64,000 nt of DNA from Marinobacterium halophilum (GTDB lineage: Bacteria; Pseudomonadota; Gammaproteobacteria; Pseudomonadales; Balneatricaceae), in NCBI RefSeq assembly GCF_003014615.1, contig NZ_PYGI01000003.1:124001-188000 (forward strand). The letters run 5' to 3'. Shown here piece by piece: positions 37,280 through 44,981 of this stretch. Under the pieces are notes generated by a model that saw nothing but the letters and a program-made list of their open reading frames with translations, ran no database searches and was not told where the DNA came from. Position 1 is the stretch's first letter. The number at the start of each line of letters is the position of its first letter. The position numbers and the translations under genes were made by a program.

Positions 37280-38446
37280 TTAACGCCCGCGCGGCATACC
37301 CAGACCAAACTGGGCAATCAACTCACGCTGGATCTCGTTGGTGCCACCACCGAAGGTCAGGGTGACCGAGGCACGGACTTCGTATTCCAGCTCGCCCAAC
37401 AGGATGGAAGCGGCCGAACCTTCGCGGATCATACCGTTGCTGCCAACGATATCCACCAGACGGCGCAGGATTTCAACCGCAGACTCAGAACCGAACACCT
37501 TGGTGATCGACGCCAGCGCGATATCCATCTGCCCCTGTTCCAGATCGGCAGCGATACGGAAGTTGATCAGCCGCATCGCTTCCAGACGCGAGTAGCATTC
37601 CGCCAGTGCCGAGCGCACCCATGCCTGGTCCATGGCACTGCGGCCATTTTCATCCTTGGCCTTGGCCCAGAGGTACACGCGCTTGAACAGACCGGCGATC
37701 TTGTCAGACCAGGAGCCCAGTCCCAGACGCTCATGGTTGAGCTGCGAGGTGATCAGGTTCCAGCCCTTGTTCAGCTCACCCACCAGCATTTCCTTGGGCA
37801 CCTTGACGTTATCGTAATAGGTCGCCGCCGTCGGGTTGGAGCAGGTCGGAATCACGGTGTGGGAGAAACCCGGATCCTGGGTGTCGACGATCAGGATCGA
37901 CACGCCCTTGTGGCGCGGCAGATCGGGATCGGTTCGCGCCGCCAGCCAGACGTAATCGGCCGACTCGGCACCGGAGGTCCACAGCTTGTTGCCGTTAACC
38001 ACAAAGTGATCGTCTTCAATACGCGCACTGGTCTTCAGTACCGCCAGGTCGGAACCGGCGTCCGGCTCGGAGTAACCGATGGAGAAGTTGATCTCGCCAT
38101 CCGCGATACCGGGCAGGAATTTCTCTTTCTGCAGTTCGGTACCGAACTCCATCAGCGCAGGGCCAACGGTGCTGATGGTGACGAACGGCAGCGGCGCACC
38201 CGCGATGTTGGCTTCTTCGAAGAAGATCAACTGTTCGGTAGGACCATAGCCCTGACCACCATGCTCTTTCGGCCAGCCCACGGCCAACCAGCCGTCCTTG
38301 CCCATTTGGCGGATGGTATTGCGGAACTCGTCACCACCCTCTTTGCCACGCAAAGAACTGCGCAGCTCAGGTGTCATAAGCCCTGTAAAGTAGTCACGAA
38401 CCTTCAATCGCAGCGCATGCTGCTCGGGTGTCAGATCGACAAACAT
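37280..38446 (-). CDS. Acyl-CoA dehydrogenase, alpha-type (pair 2)
   Basis: 388 residues: MFVDLTPEQHALRLKVRDYF at the start, GYSEPDAGSDLAVLKTSA near residue 128, VNGNKLWTSGAESADYVWLAA near 150, and FGGGTNEIQRELIAQFGLGMPR at the end. All FAD-domain elements are present. Its probable beta partner is the ACAD at 40044, separated from it by the thiolase-like and MaoC genes. AAGGAG precedes the ATG. Confidence 0.87.
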   Translation of the reverse strand: MFVDLTPEQHALRLKVRDYFTGLMTPELRSSLRGKEGGDEFRNTIRQMGKDGWLAVGWPKEHGGQGYGPTEQLIFFEEANIAGAPLPFVTISTVGPALMEFGTELQKEKFLPGIADGEINFSIGYSEPDAGSDLAVLKTSARIEDDHFVVNGNKLWTSGAESADYVWLAARTDPDLPRHKGVSILIVDTQDPGFSHTVIPTCSNPTAATYYDNVKVPKEMLVGELNKGWNLITSQLNHERLGLGSWSDKIAGLFKRVYLWAKAKDENGRSAMDQAWVRSALAECYSRLEAMRLINFRIAADLEQGQMDIALASITKVFGSESAVEILRRLVDIVGSNGMIREGSAASILLGELEYEVRASVTLTFGGGTNEIQRELIAQFGLGMPRGR

Positions 38447-38456
38447 GTTGATCTCC

Positions 38457-39635
38457 TTAGCTTGCGCTCAAAATCAAACCACTGGTCGGCACACCGGTAC
38501 CGGCCGTGACCAGAACATTCTCAACATCATCCACCTGGTTCACCGAGCTGCCACGTACCTGACGCACACCTTCGGCAACACCGTTCATACCGTGGATATA
38601 GGCTTCACCCAACTGACCACCGTGGGTGTTGATCGGCAGCCTGCCGCCACGGGCGTGCTCACCGGCACGGATAAAGTCCTTGGCCTCGCCACGTTTGGCA
38701 AAACCGAACTCTTCCAGCTGCGGCAACACGAACGGAGTGAAATGGTCATAGATCACCGCAGTCTGGATGTCGTCCGGACCCAGGCCCGACTGACGGTACA
38801 GTTCACGGGCAACCACACCCATCTCCGGCAGACCGGTGATGTCTTCACGGTAGTAGGAGGTCATGATCTGCTGACCATCGGCGATCCCCTGGGAAGCGGC
38901 CTTGATCAGCACCGGCTTCTGCTTCAGGTCTTTCGCGCGCTCGGCACTGGTGATCACCATGGCCACCGCACCGTCAGACTCCTGACAGCAATCGAGCAGG
39001 TGCAGCGGTTCACAGATCCAGCGTGAATTCTGGTGATCTTCAAGGGTGATCGGCTTCTCGTAGAAGAAGGCGTTCGGGTTGGTGGCAGCGAAATCACGCA
39101 CCGCTACCGCTACACGGCCAAAGTCTTCCGAGGTCGCGCCATAGGTGTGCATGTAACGCTGAGCAAACATGCCCACCCAGGCCGCCGGGGTGTGGAAACC
39201 GTGCGGCATGTACCAGCCGTAGTTGATATTCTCGAAAATCGGGCTGTCGCCGAAGCCGTAGTTACCGTTGCCGAAGCGATACCAGGAACGCTCGTTCATG
39301 GCACGGTAGACCACCACGGTCTTGGCCACGCCCGTCGCCACAGCCATCGCCGCATGCATGATCGGCGCACAGGCAGCACCGCCACCGTGCGGAATCTGGG
39401 AGAAGAACTTCACGTCCTTGCAGCCCAGCAAACGGGCGATCTCGTACTCGGGCACCTTGTCGACCGAATAGCTGCTGAAACCGTCCACTTCGGACGGATC
39501 AATACCGGCATCTTCCAATGCGGCCAAGGTGGCTTCCATCGCCAGACGCAGTTCGGTACGGCCGGAGTTCTTGGAAAATTCAGTGGCACCAAGGCCCACA
39601 ATCGCGGCCTTGTTGCTGATCATATCGTCGTTCAT
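38457..39635 (-). CDS. SCP2/Ltp2-type thiolase-like protein, candidate steroid side-chain aldolase
   Basis: 392 residues of the thiolase fold in its lipid-transfer-protein branch: AAIVGLGATEFSKNSGRTEL at the start, then HGGGAACAPIMHAAMAVATG near residue 83-102, ESDGAVAMVITSAERA near 230, and GGRLPINTHGGQLGEAYIHGMNG near 340. By hand alignment the residue at the thiolase nucleophile position is Gly85, not Cys, as in non-thiolytic Ltp2 aldolases; Cys89 is nearby, so this needs checking. In the mycobacterial igr operon Ltp2 works with a DUF35 protein, as encoded here at 41187. GGAGGAG-like site before the ATG. Confidence 0.82.
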   Translation of the reverse strand: MNDDMISNKAAIVGLGATEFSKNSGRTELRLAMEATLAALEDAGIDPSEVDGFSSYSVDKVPEYEIARLLGCKDVKFFSQIPHGGGAACAPIMHAAMAVATGVAKTVVVYRAMNERSWYRFGNGNYGFGDSPIFENINYGWYMPHGFHTPAAWVGMFAQRYMHTYGATSEDFGRVAVAVRDFAATNPNAFFYEKPITLEDHQNSRWICEPLHLLDCCQESDGAVAMVITSAERAKDLKQKPVLIKAASQGIADGQQIMTSYYREDITGLPEMGVVARELYRQSGLGPDDIQTAVIYDHFTPFVLPQLEEFGFAKRGEAKDFIRAGEHARGGRLPINTHGGQLGEAYIHGMNGVAEGVRQVRGSSVNQVDDVENVLVTAGTGVPTSGLILSAS

Positions 39636-39652
39636 TACTGTTCTCCTCCGGC

Positions 39653-40072
39653 TCAGGGCAGGGTTACCGCCACCGTACCGGTGACGTGGTTGCCCATGGA
39701 ATTCTTGCCTTTGAGGGTCACTTCGACGCTGCGGCTGGCCGCATCAATCGCCGTGATCTCACCCTGGAATTTCATCGTGTCGCCGGGGTAGTTCGGCGCG
39801 CCCAGGCGGATCCGCAGATCCTGAAAGCGACCTTCCGGTCCGCTCCACTGCTCGATGAACCGCTCAACCAGCCCGCTGGTGGTGAGAATGTTCATGAACA
39901 CATGCGGCGAACCCAGTTCCTGAGCGGCATCCTTGTCATGGTGACCCGGAAAGTAGTCACGGGTCGCGATGGCACCACCGGTGATCAACGCCACGGTAAT
40001 GGGAATTTCCAGTGCCGGCAGCTGATCACCGAGACTGACATCTTCAAAGCGCATGGTTTTCATCGAGGTCAT
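39653..40072 (-). CDS. Small MaoC-like hydratase (ChsH1-like)
   Basis: 139 residues from ATG 40072, overlapping the end of the neighbouring ACAD gene by 29 bases; an ATG three codons later is also possible. Single hot-dog domain: MRFEDVSLGDQLPALEIPITVALITGG, DYFPGHHDKDAAQELGSPHVFMNIL and YPGDTMKFQGEIT. The H-D-x2-A segment (GHHDKDAAQ) contains candidate hydratase residues. A small single-domain MaoC next to a MaoC-DUF35 fusion matches ChsH1/ChsH2, which form a heterotetrameric enoyl-CoA hydratase for bulky steroid side chains. Confidence 0.82.
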   Translation of the reverse strand: MTSMKTMRFEDVSLGDQLPALEIPITVALITGGAIATRDYFPGHHDKDAAQELGSPHVFMNILTTSGLVERFIEQWSGPEGRFQDLRIRLGAPNYPGDTMKFQGEITAIDAASRSVEVTLKGKNSMGNHVTGTVAVTLP

Positions 40073-41177
40073 ATTTCCATCCCAAGGTATCGTGAGTTGC
40101 CAACCAATCGCCGAGACGCTCAAGCGTCGCACGGCTGCCGCCCAGGCCCAGACTCAGGGCGCGGCTCCAGTAGAGAAAACGGTGGATCGGGTAAGTCAGA
40201 TCGACACCGATACCGCCATGCACGTGCTGTGCCGTGTGGCCGATCTTGTGACCCGCCTCGGTTGCCAGCCAGGCCGTTGCCAGTGCTTCGGACGGTGCCG
40301 GCAGACCGGCGTCGATGCGGTAGCACAGCTGCCACAGCGCCGAGCGTAGGGCTTCCACGGCCACCTGACAGTCGGCCATGCTCATCTGCACCGCCTGGAA
40401 CTGGCCGATACGACGCTCGAACTGGGTGCGTTCGTTGACATATTCGACGGTGCGACGGATCTGCTCCGCACTCACACCCAGCTGCAGCGAAGCCTGAGCG
40501 GCAATGGCTCGCACTTCCAGCCAATCGGTCGCTGCAACCGGCAATACCGCTTCAGCACCGACCTGCACCTGGTCAAACACCAGATCGGCCACGCTCTCAC
40601 CGTGGGTCAGTACACCTTCAACCCGGCTCAAACCTTCACTGTCGAAACGCACACACAGCGGACGTACACCGCCGTCGGTTTCAGCCAGCACCAGTGCTGC
40701 AGAGGCTTCGGTTGCGCCAGATACGGCATGCGCCGTGCCCTGCAGCAGCCAGCCATCGGCATTCTGGGTCGCGGTCAACGCCAGGCCGGTCGAACGGCTG
40801 CGGTCACCCGCGCTCAGCGTCAGCACTTCATCAGCAGACGCCGCCGTTTCCAGCTGCGCGGCAAAGTATTCCGGTGCAAACGTCGCCAACGCCGTCGCGG
40901 CCAACTGGTGACGCCACAGCGGTACCTGCCCAAGGCCACGCCCCTGCGCTTCAAGCACCAGCATCAACTCCGTCATACCCAAGCCACTGCCACCGGCAGA
41001 CTCGGGGATGTACAGTGAGTGCAGGCCGGTCTCGACACAGGTCTGCCACAGGTCCTGCATCAACAGGGCACCGGAAACATCAAATTCACGCAGACGCTCG
41101 TCGGTACAGAAGTCGGTAAACAGCCCACCCGCCATATCGGCAATCGCGCGCTGATCTTCGGTCAATGTAAAGTCCAT
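40044..41177 (-). CDS. Acyl-CoA dehydrogenase, beta-type (pair 2)
   Basis: 377 residues. Signature RTQFERRIGQFQAVQMSMADCQ near residue 255 and AQHVHGGIGVDLTYPIHRFLYWSR near 335, while the central SEP.AGSDL motif is missing. That is the beta-type pattern, similar to FadE28. The probable alpha partner is the ACAD at 37280. It lies just downstream of the MaoC-DUF35 gene (nine bases or more, depending on start) and overlaps the small MaoC gene. Confidence 0.85.
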   Translation of the reverse strand: MDFTLTEDQRAIADMAGGLFTDFCTDERLREFDVSGALLMQDLWQTCVETGLHSLYIPESAGGSGLGMTELMLVLEAQGRGLGQVPLWRHQLAATALATFAPEYFAAQLETAASADEVLTLSAGDRSRSTGLALTATQNADGWLLQGTAHAVSGATEASAALVLAETDGGVRPLCVRFDSEGLSRVEGVLTHGESVADLVFDQVQVGAEAVLPVAATDWLEVRAIAAQASLQLGVSAEQIRRTVEYVNERTQFERRIGQFQAVQMSMADCQVAVEALRSALWQLCYRIDAGLPAPSEALATAWLATEAGHKIGHTAQHVHGGIGVDLTYPIHRFLYWSRALSLGLGGSRATLERLGDWLATHDTLGWKYDLDENHAL

Positions 41178-41186
41178 ATCGCCTCC

Positions 41187-42158
41187 TCAGGCTGACAGCG
41201 GTCGGAACAACGGCAGAGTCAGTTCGTCGTCAAACGTCTGGAACTCGACCTGCAGTCGCTGGCCGATTTTCAACTCGGACGGATCGATACCCACAATACC
41301 GGCGGGCAGACGGACGCCTTCATCCAGCTGAATCAAACCTATGGGGTTGGGGTAATCGAACGGCGGTACTTCCGGGTAATGCATCACCACGAAGGAGTAC
41401 AGCTCGCCGTTGCCCTTGCTGACGTGATAGTCGAGCTCAAAGCTCTGGCAATGACTGCAGACCGGTGCCGGCGGGTGCTGCAACTTGTCGCAGCTCTTGC
41501 AATGCTGAATACGCAATTCACCGGCGTTGCAGCCATCCCAGAAGAAACGGGTGTCATCGCTGATGCCCGGCTTCGGTCGCTTGATCACGGGTACGGCCGA
41601 ATCACTCTTCTCGACAGGCTTGGCCGCCTGTGCCGGTTTGAACTTGAACACACGGAACAGCAGCTCACCGACCTTCTCGTCTTCGCCTTCCTGCTCGGAG
41701 AAGAACGACATCACCTGAGTCACAAAGAAACCGGTGCCCAGGCCCGTGGTTTTCTCTTCGCTCATCTCTTTGATCAGGGTGGTGTAGTACAGCTTTTCAC
41801 CCATGCGTACATAGCGGTCAAAGCTCAGCTCGGAGTTCACCGCCACCACAGCCGGATAACCCTGCTGTTCGATTTGGGTGAGAATTTCGTACGGATTTTC
41901 GTCCGTGGAACCCGGCGGGTAGTTGTTCATGTGCAAGCCTTCCAGACACCAGGCCTGGAGCATGGCCGGCGGGGCCACAATCTCGCCGAACTCGGTGGTG
42001 GCGGCATAGTCCGAATCGGTGTAGAGCGGATTATCCACCCCCATCACTTCGCACCACTGCCGTACCATCGCCGGATTCACTTCATCCCATGCGTAGATGC
42101 GGCCATATTCCCGCCCCACAATAGAACGTACTTCCGATAACCATGCGTAATCAGCCAA
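41187..42158 (-). CDS. MaoC hydratase-DUF35 fusion (ChsH2-like)
   Basis: 323 residues from a TTG at 42158: a perfect AAGGAG lies seven bases before it, whereas the GTG ten codons upstream has none. Residues 1-170 are a MaoC-type hot-dog domain (GRIYAWDEVNPAMVRQWCEV, VAPPAMLQAW). Residues 215-320 are a DUF35 domain with a zinc ribbon CKSCDKLQHPPAPVCSHC and an OB-fold. In mycobacteria ChsH2 has exactly this fusion; its MaoC half pairs with ChsH1 and its DUF35 half docks Ltp2. All three partners are encoded within 3.7 kb here. Confidence 0.88.
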   Translation of the reverse strand: MADYAWLSEVRSIVGREYGRIYAWDEVNPAMVRQWCEVMGVDNPLYTDSDYAATTEFGEIVAPPAMLQAWCLEGLHMNNYPPGSTDENPYEILTQIEQQGYPAVVAVNSELSFDRYVRMGEKLYYTTLIKEMSEEKTTGLGTGFFVTQVMSFFSEQEGEDEKVGELLFRVFKFKPAQAAKPVEKSDSAVPVIKRPKPGISDDTRFFWDGCNAGELRIQHCKSCDKLQHPPAPVCSHCQSFELDYHVSKGNGELYSFVVMHYPEVPPFDYPNPIGLIQLDEGVRLPAGIVGIDPSELKIGQRLQVEFQTFDDELTLPLFRPLSA

Positions 42159-42215
42159 GATACGTCTCCTTTCTGATAATGGGGCCACCCGGTCAGAGGT
42201 GGCACCGGGTTTGAT

Positions 42216-42998
42216 TCAGTTGTCAGCCGTGCCCGCCTGCAGGAATGCAGGCTTTTCGCCACCGCCATTAAGCAGCAGGTTACTGCCGCTGGTGTAGGAC
42301 GCGATCGGAGAAGCCATGTACAGACAGGCGTTGCCGATATCGTCAGGCTTGCCCATGCGGCCCGCCGGAATGGTGTCCGCAACCGCCTGGATGCCTGCGT
42401 CGTCGCCATAATGCAGATGCGACTGTTCGGTTTCGATCAGTCCGGGACTGACCGCAGCCACACGCACCTTGGGCGCCCACTCCACTGCCAGCGACTGCGT
42501 CAGCGACAGGATCGCAGCCTTGGCTGCGCCGTAGGCGGCGGTACCCGGTGAAGCACGCAGTGCGCTGATACTGCCGATAAACAGGATGTTGCCGCCCTGC
42601 TCCTGCTGCTGCATGTGGCGGTTGGCCAGCTGCGCCATGTTCAGCGGCGCAATCAGGTTCAGACGCAGAATGCCTTCATGGAAACGCGGTGATACGTCGG
42701 CCGCCATCGCATGGGGCGAACCACCGGCGTTATTGATCAGCACATCGAGATGGCCGTATTCACGTACGATGGTCGCCAGCATCGCTTCAGCCGCGTCGTA
42801 GTCGCGCACATCCACGGGCATGAACACCGCTTCGCGTCCGTTGCCAACCGGCAGTTGTTCGGGCGCATTGCGTCCGCATACAATGACGGTCGCGCCAGCC
42901 TGTAAAAAAGACCGGGCAATACCGGCACCGATTCCCTTGGTACCGCCGGTGATCAGGACGACCTGGCCGGTATAATCGAAGTGTGCTGCCTGCGTCAT
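42216..42998 (-). CDS. Short-chain dehydrogenase/reductase
   Basis: 260 residues. Cofactor motif ITGGTKGIGAG near residue 16, NNAGG near 88, and catalytic S in GSISAL with YGAAK near 150-158. It probably oxidises or reduces a hydroxy/keto intermediate of the side-chain pathway. First gene of the minus-strand catabolic operon that runs to 34917, divergent from the enoyl-CoA hydratase; the shared 84-base gap must hold both promoters. The exact substrate cannot be read from sequence. Confidence 0.88.
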   Translation of the reverse strand: MTQAAHFDYTGQVVLITGGTKGIGAGIARSFLQAGATVIVCGRNAPEQLPVGNGREAVFMPVDVRDYDAAEAMLATIVREYGHLDVLINNAGGSPHAMAADVSPRFHEGILRLNLIAPLNMAQLANRHMQQQEQGGNILFIGSISALRASPGTAAYGAAKAAILSLTQSLAVEWAPKVRVAAVSPGLIETEQSHLHYGDDAGIQAVADTIPAGRMGKPDDIGNACLYMASPIASYTSGSNLLLNGGGEKPAFLQAGTADN

Positions 42999-43082
42999 AT
43001 AACGCCTCCTGTTTTAACCAATGCCCCCAGTCTAATCAGCGCCACAAGTCTCACTCTTCGTCTGAACGGACGATGTTTTTAT

Positions 43083-43928
43083 ATGGCGTCACGTCAACAA
43101 TCGCCATCAAATCAACAAGTCAGTGAGGCGAGTCCGGTGTCCGAAAGCCAACGTCCTGAAGAAACCTTGCTCCTGGAGCGCCCAGAGCCCGGTATTGCTG
43201 TGCTGCGACTGAACCGGCCGCACGCCACCAACGCACTGAGCCTGGACCTGCAGCAGCAGCTCAACCGTCGCTTTACTGAATTGTCGACGGATGACAGCGT
43301 GCGCTGCATCGTGCTGACCGGTGGTGACAAGGTGTTTGCAGCCGGCGGTGATATCACCAGCCTGATCGACGCCGATCCGATCGAGATCTACAAGCGCCAT
43401 ACCGAGCGCGTGTGGGCTCCGATCCAGCACTGCCCCAAACCGGTCGTCGCCGCCATCTGCGGCTATGCCTTCGGTGGCGGTTGCGAACTGGCGATGCACG
43501 CCGACATCCTGATTGCCGGTGAAAGCGCCAGCTTCTGCCAGCCGGAGATCCGCATCGGTATCATGCCCGGCATCGGCGGCACTCAGCGTCTGGTACGCGC
43601 CGTTGGCAAGACCAAGGCGATGAGCATGGCGCTCACCGGCCGTCCGATCACCGCGCAGGAAGCCTGGGTTGCCGGTCTGGTCAGCGAAGTCTGCGCCGAC
43701 GCGGATGTGCTGGAAACGGCATTGAAAACCGCCCGCACCATCGCGCGCATGCCGCCGCTGGCTGCCGAGCAAGTCAAGGAGTGCATCCTGCATGGCATGG
43801 ATGCATCACTGGAAAGCGCGCTGTCACTGGAGCGCAAGGCCAATGCCATGCTGTTCGCGTCACGCGATCAGAAAGAAGGCATGCAGGCGTTTCTGGAGAA
43901 ACGTCATCCCACGTTCACCGGTGAATAA
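43083..43928 (+). CDS. Enoyl-CoA hydratase (crotonase family)
   Basis: 281 residues from ATG 43083; 34 upstream in-frame codons overlap the divergent promoter region and are unlikely. Oxyanion-hole motifs FAAGGDI near residue 92 and FGGGCELAM near 135, and the catalytic glutamate in FCQPEIRIGIMPGIGGTQRL, as in short-chain enoyl-CoA hydratases. A 30-residue polar N-terminal extension (MASRQQSPSNQQVSEASPVS) is unusual. Followed after 54 bases by an SDR gene. Confidence 0.9.
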   Translation: MASRQQSPSNQQVSEASPVSESQRPEETLLLERPEPGIAVLRLNRPHATNALSLDLQQQLNRRFTELSTDDSVRCIVLTGGDKVFAAGGDITSLIDADPIEIYKRHTERVWAPIQHCPKPVVAAICGYAFGGGCELAMHADILIAGESASFCQPEIRIGIMPGIGGTQRLVRAVGKTKAMSMALTGRPITAQEAWVAGLVSEVCADADVLETALKTARTIARMPPLAAEQVKECILHGMDASLESALSLERKANAMLFASRDQKEGMQAFLEKRHPTFTGE

Positions 43929-43982
43929 ACACTGACACAGCAATACACACAGGCGAACAACGCCAATCATGGAGGAAGCAAG

Positions 43983-44738
43983 ATGAGCGAGCCGATGTTT
44001 TCCCTCAAGGGCAAGAATGCACTGGTGACCGGTGCCGGTCGTGGCATGGGACTGGGTGTTGCCCGCGCCCTGGCCCGCCAGGGTGCCCGCGTAGCCGTCA
44101 ACGACTTCTACCCGGACCGCGCCGAGGCCGCTGCCGAACAACTGCGCAGTGAAGGCTTTGACGCCATTGGCGTTGCTGCCGACATCACTGATCCGGCGCA
44201 GCTGAAGCAGATGGTCGCACGCGTCGACGAAGCCTTTGGCAGCCTGGATATTTTTGTCGCCAATGCAGGCGTTCCGGTCGACGGCATGGGTTACGGCAAG
44301 TTCATCGACTCCGACCCTGCCCAGTGGCAGCAGTTTCTCGATCTCAACCTGACGGCGCTGATGCACGGCGCGCAGGCAGTGTTGCCGGGCATGCTGGACC
44401 GTGGCTGGGGCCGCATCATCTGCATTACCTCTGAATCCTGGCGTGCCGGTGTGCCCATGGGCATTGCTGCCTATGCCGCTTCCAAAGCCGGAGCCGTCGG
44501 CTTCATCCGCCAGCTGGCTTCCGAGACCGGCCGTCAGGGCATCACCGTCAACGGCCTGTCACTGGGCACCATGAATAACTGGGACGGATCGGAAAGAATC
44601 GCAGCCAAAAGCTGCATGGTTCCCCGCGCCGGTTCACCGGAGGATGTGGGCGCAGGCGTCGCCTACCTGGCCTCCACCGAAGCCAGCTGGGTCACCGGCC
44701 AGATCCACCCGCTTAACGGTGGCAGCCTGACCGCCTGA
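43983..44738 (+). CDS. Short-chain dehydrogenase/reductase
   Basis: 251 residues: VTGAGRGMGLG cofactor site near residue 15, NAG near 90, catalytic ITSESW and YAASKAG near 160. The ends INWDGSE.. and TGQIHPLNGG are usual for SDRs. GGAGGAAGC precedes the ATG. It follows the enoyl-CoA hydratase in a two-gene plus-strand operon. A 3-hydroxyacyl-CoA dehydrogenase role would fit next to a hydratase but is inference. Confidence 0.87.
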   Translation: MSEPMFSLKGKNALVTGAGRGMGLGVARALARQGARVAVNDFYPDRAEAAAEQLRSEGFDAIGVAADITDPAQLKQMVARVDEAFGSLDIFVANAGVPVDGMGYGKFIDSDPAQWQQFLDLNLTALMHGAQAVLPGMLDRGWGRIICITSESWRAGVPMGIAAYAASKAGAVGFIRQLASETGRQGITVNGLSLGTMNNWDGSERIAAKSCMVPRAGSPEDVGAGVAYLASTEASWVTGQIHPLNGGSLTA

Positions 44739-44812
44739 GGCACGACCGGGACAAGACCCGAACATTACCGAGCACTACCCTTGTAAGTCCAACCATCTCA
44801 CATGGTTTTTTG

Positions 44813-44845
44813 CCCCCGGTGGCCGCACACCCCGGGGGTCTTTTT
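44813..44845 (+). terminator. Terminator of the hydratase-SDR operon
   Basis: GC-rich stem CCCCCGGTG / CACCCCGGGGG with a short loop (one bulge), followed by TCTTTTT. It ends 107 bases beyond the SDR stop. Confidence 0.85.
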
Positions 44846-44860
44846 ATGCCTGCACCGCAG

Positions 44861-44886
44861 CCTTCGCTCGCAAGCGAGCTCCCACA
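44861..44886. repeat. REP-like palindrome (GCTCGCAAGCGAGC type)
   Basis: Perfect palindrome GCTCGCAAGCGAGC followed by TCCCAC, i.e. an inverted relative of the GTAGGAGC REPs around RayT with the foot changed to GTGGGAGC. It lies in the gap between convergent genes. Confidence 0.65.
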
Positions 44887-44945
44887 AGTACCGAGCACGC
44901 ATTATAAGTACGCGCCACATTCATCGAACATCGCTGAACACGCAG

Positions 44946-44973
44946 TGTAGGAGCGCGCCACGCGCGCGATAAG
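44946..44973. repeat. REP-like element, second sequence class
   Basis: TGTAGGAGC foot followed by GCGCCACGCGCGCGATAAG. It keeps the GTAG foot and GAT tail of the RayT-flanking REPs but has a different GCGC stem. It lies nine bases before the stop of the Old Yellow Enzyme gene. Confidence 0.6.
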
Positions 44974-44981
44974 CTAACGGC

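Noticed and set aside
34953-38509. Long plus-strand open frames across the ACAD genes
   Set aside because: They mirror clear acyl-CoA dehydrogenase genes on the minus strand and have no family features or ribosome sites.
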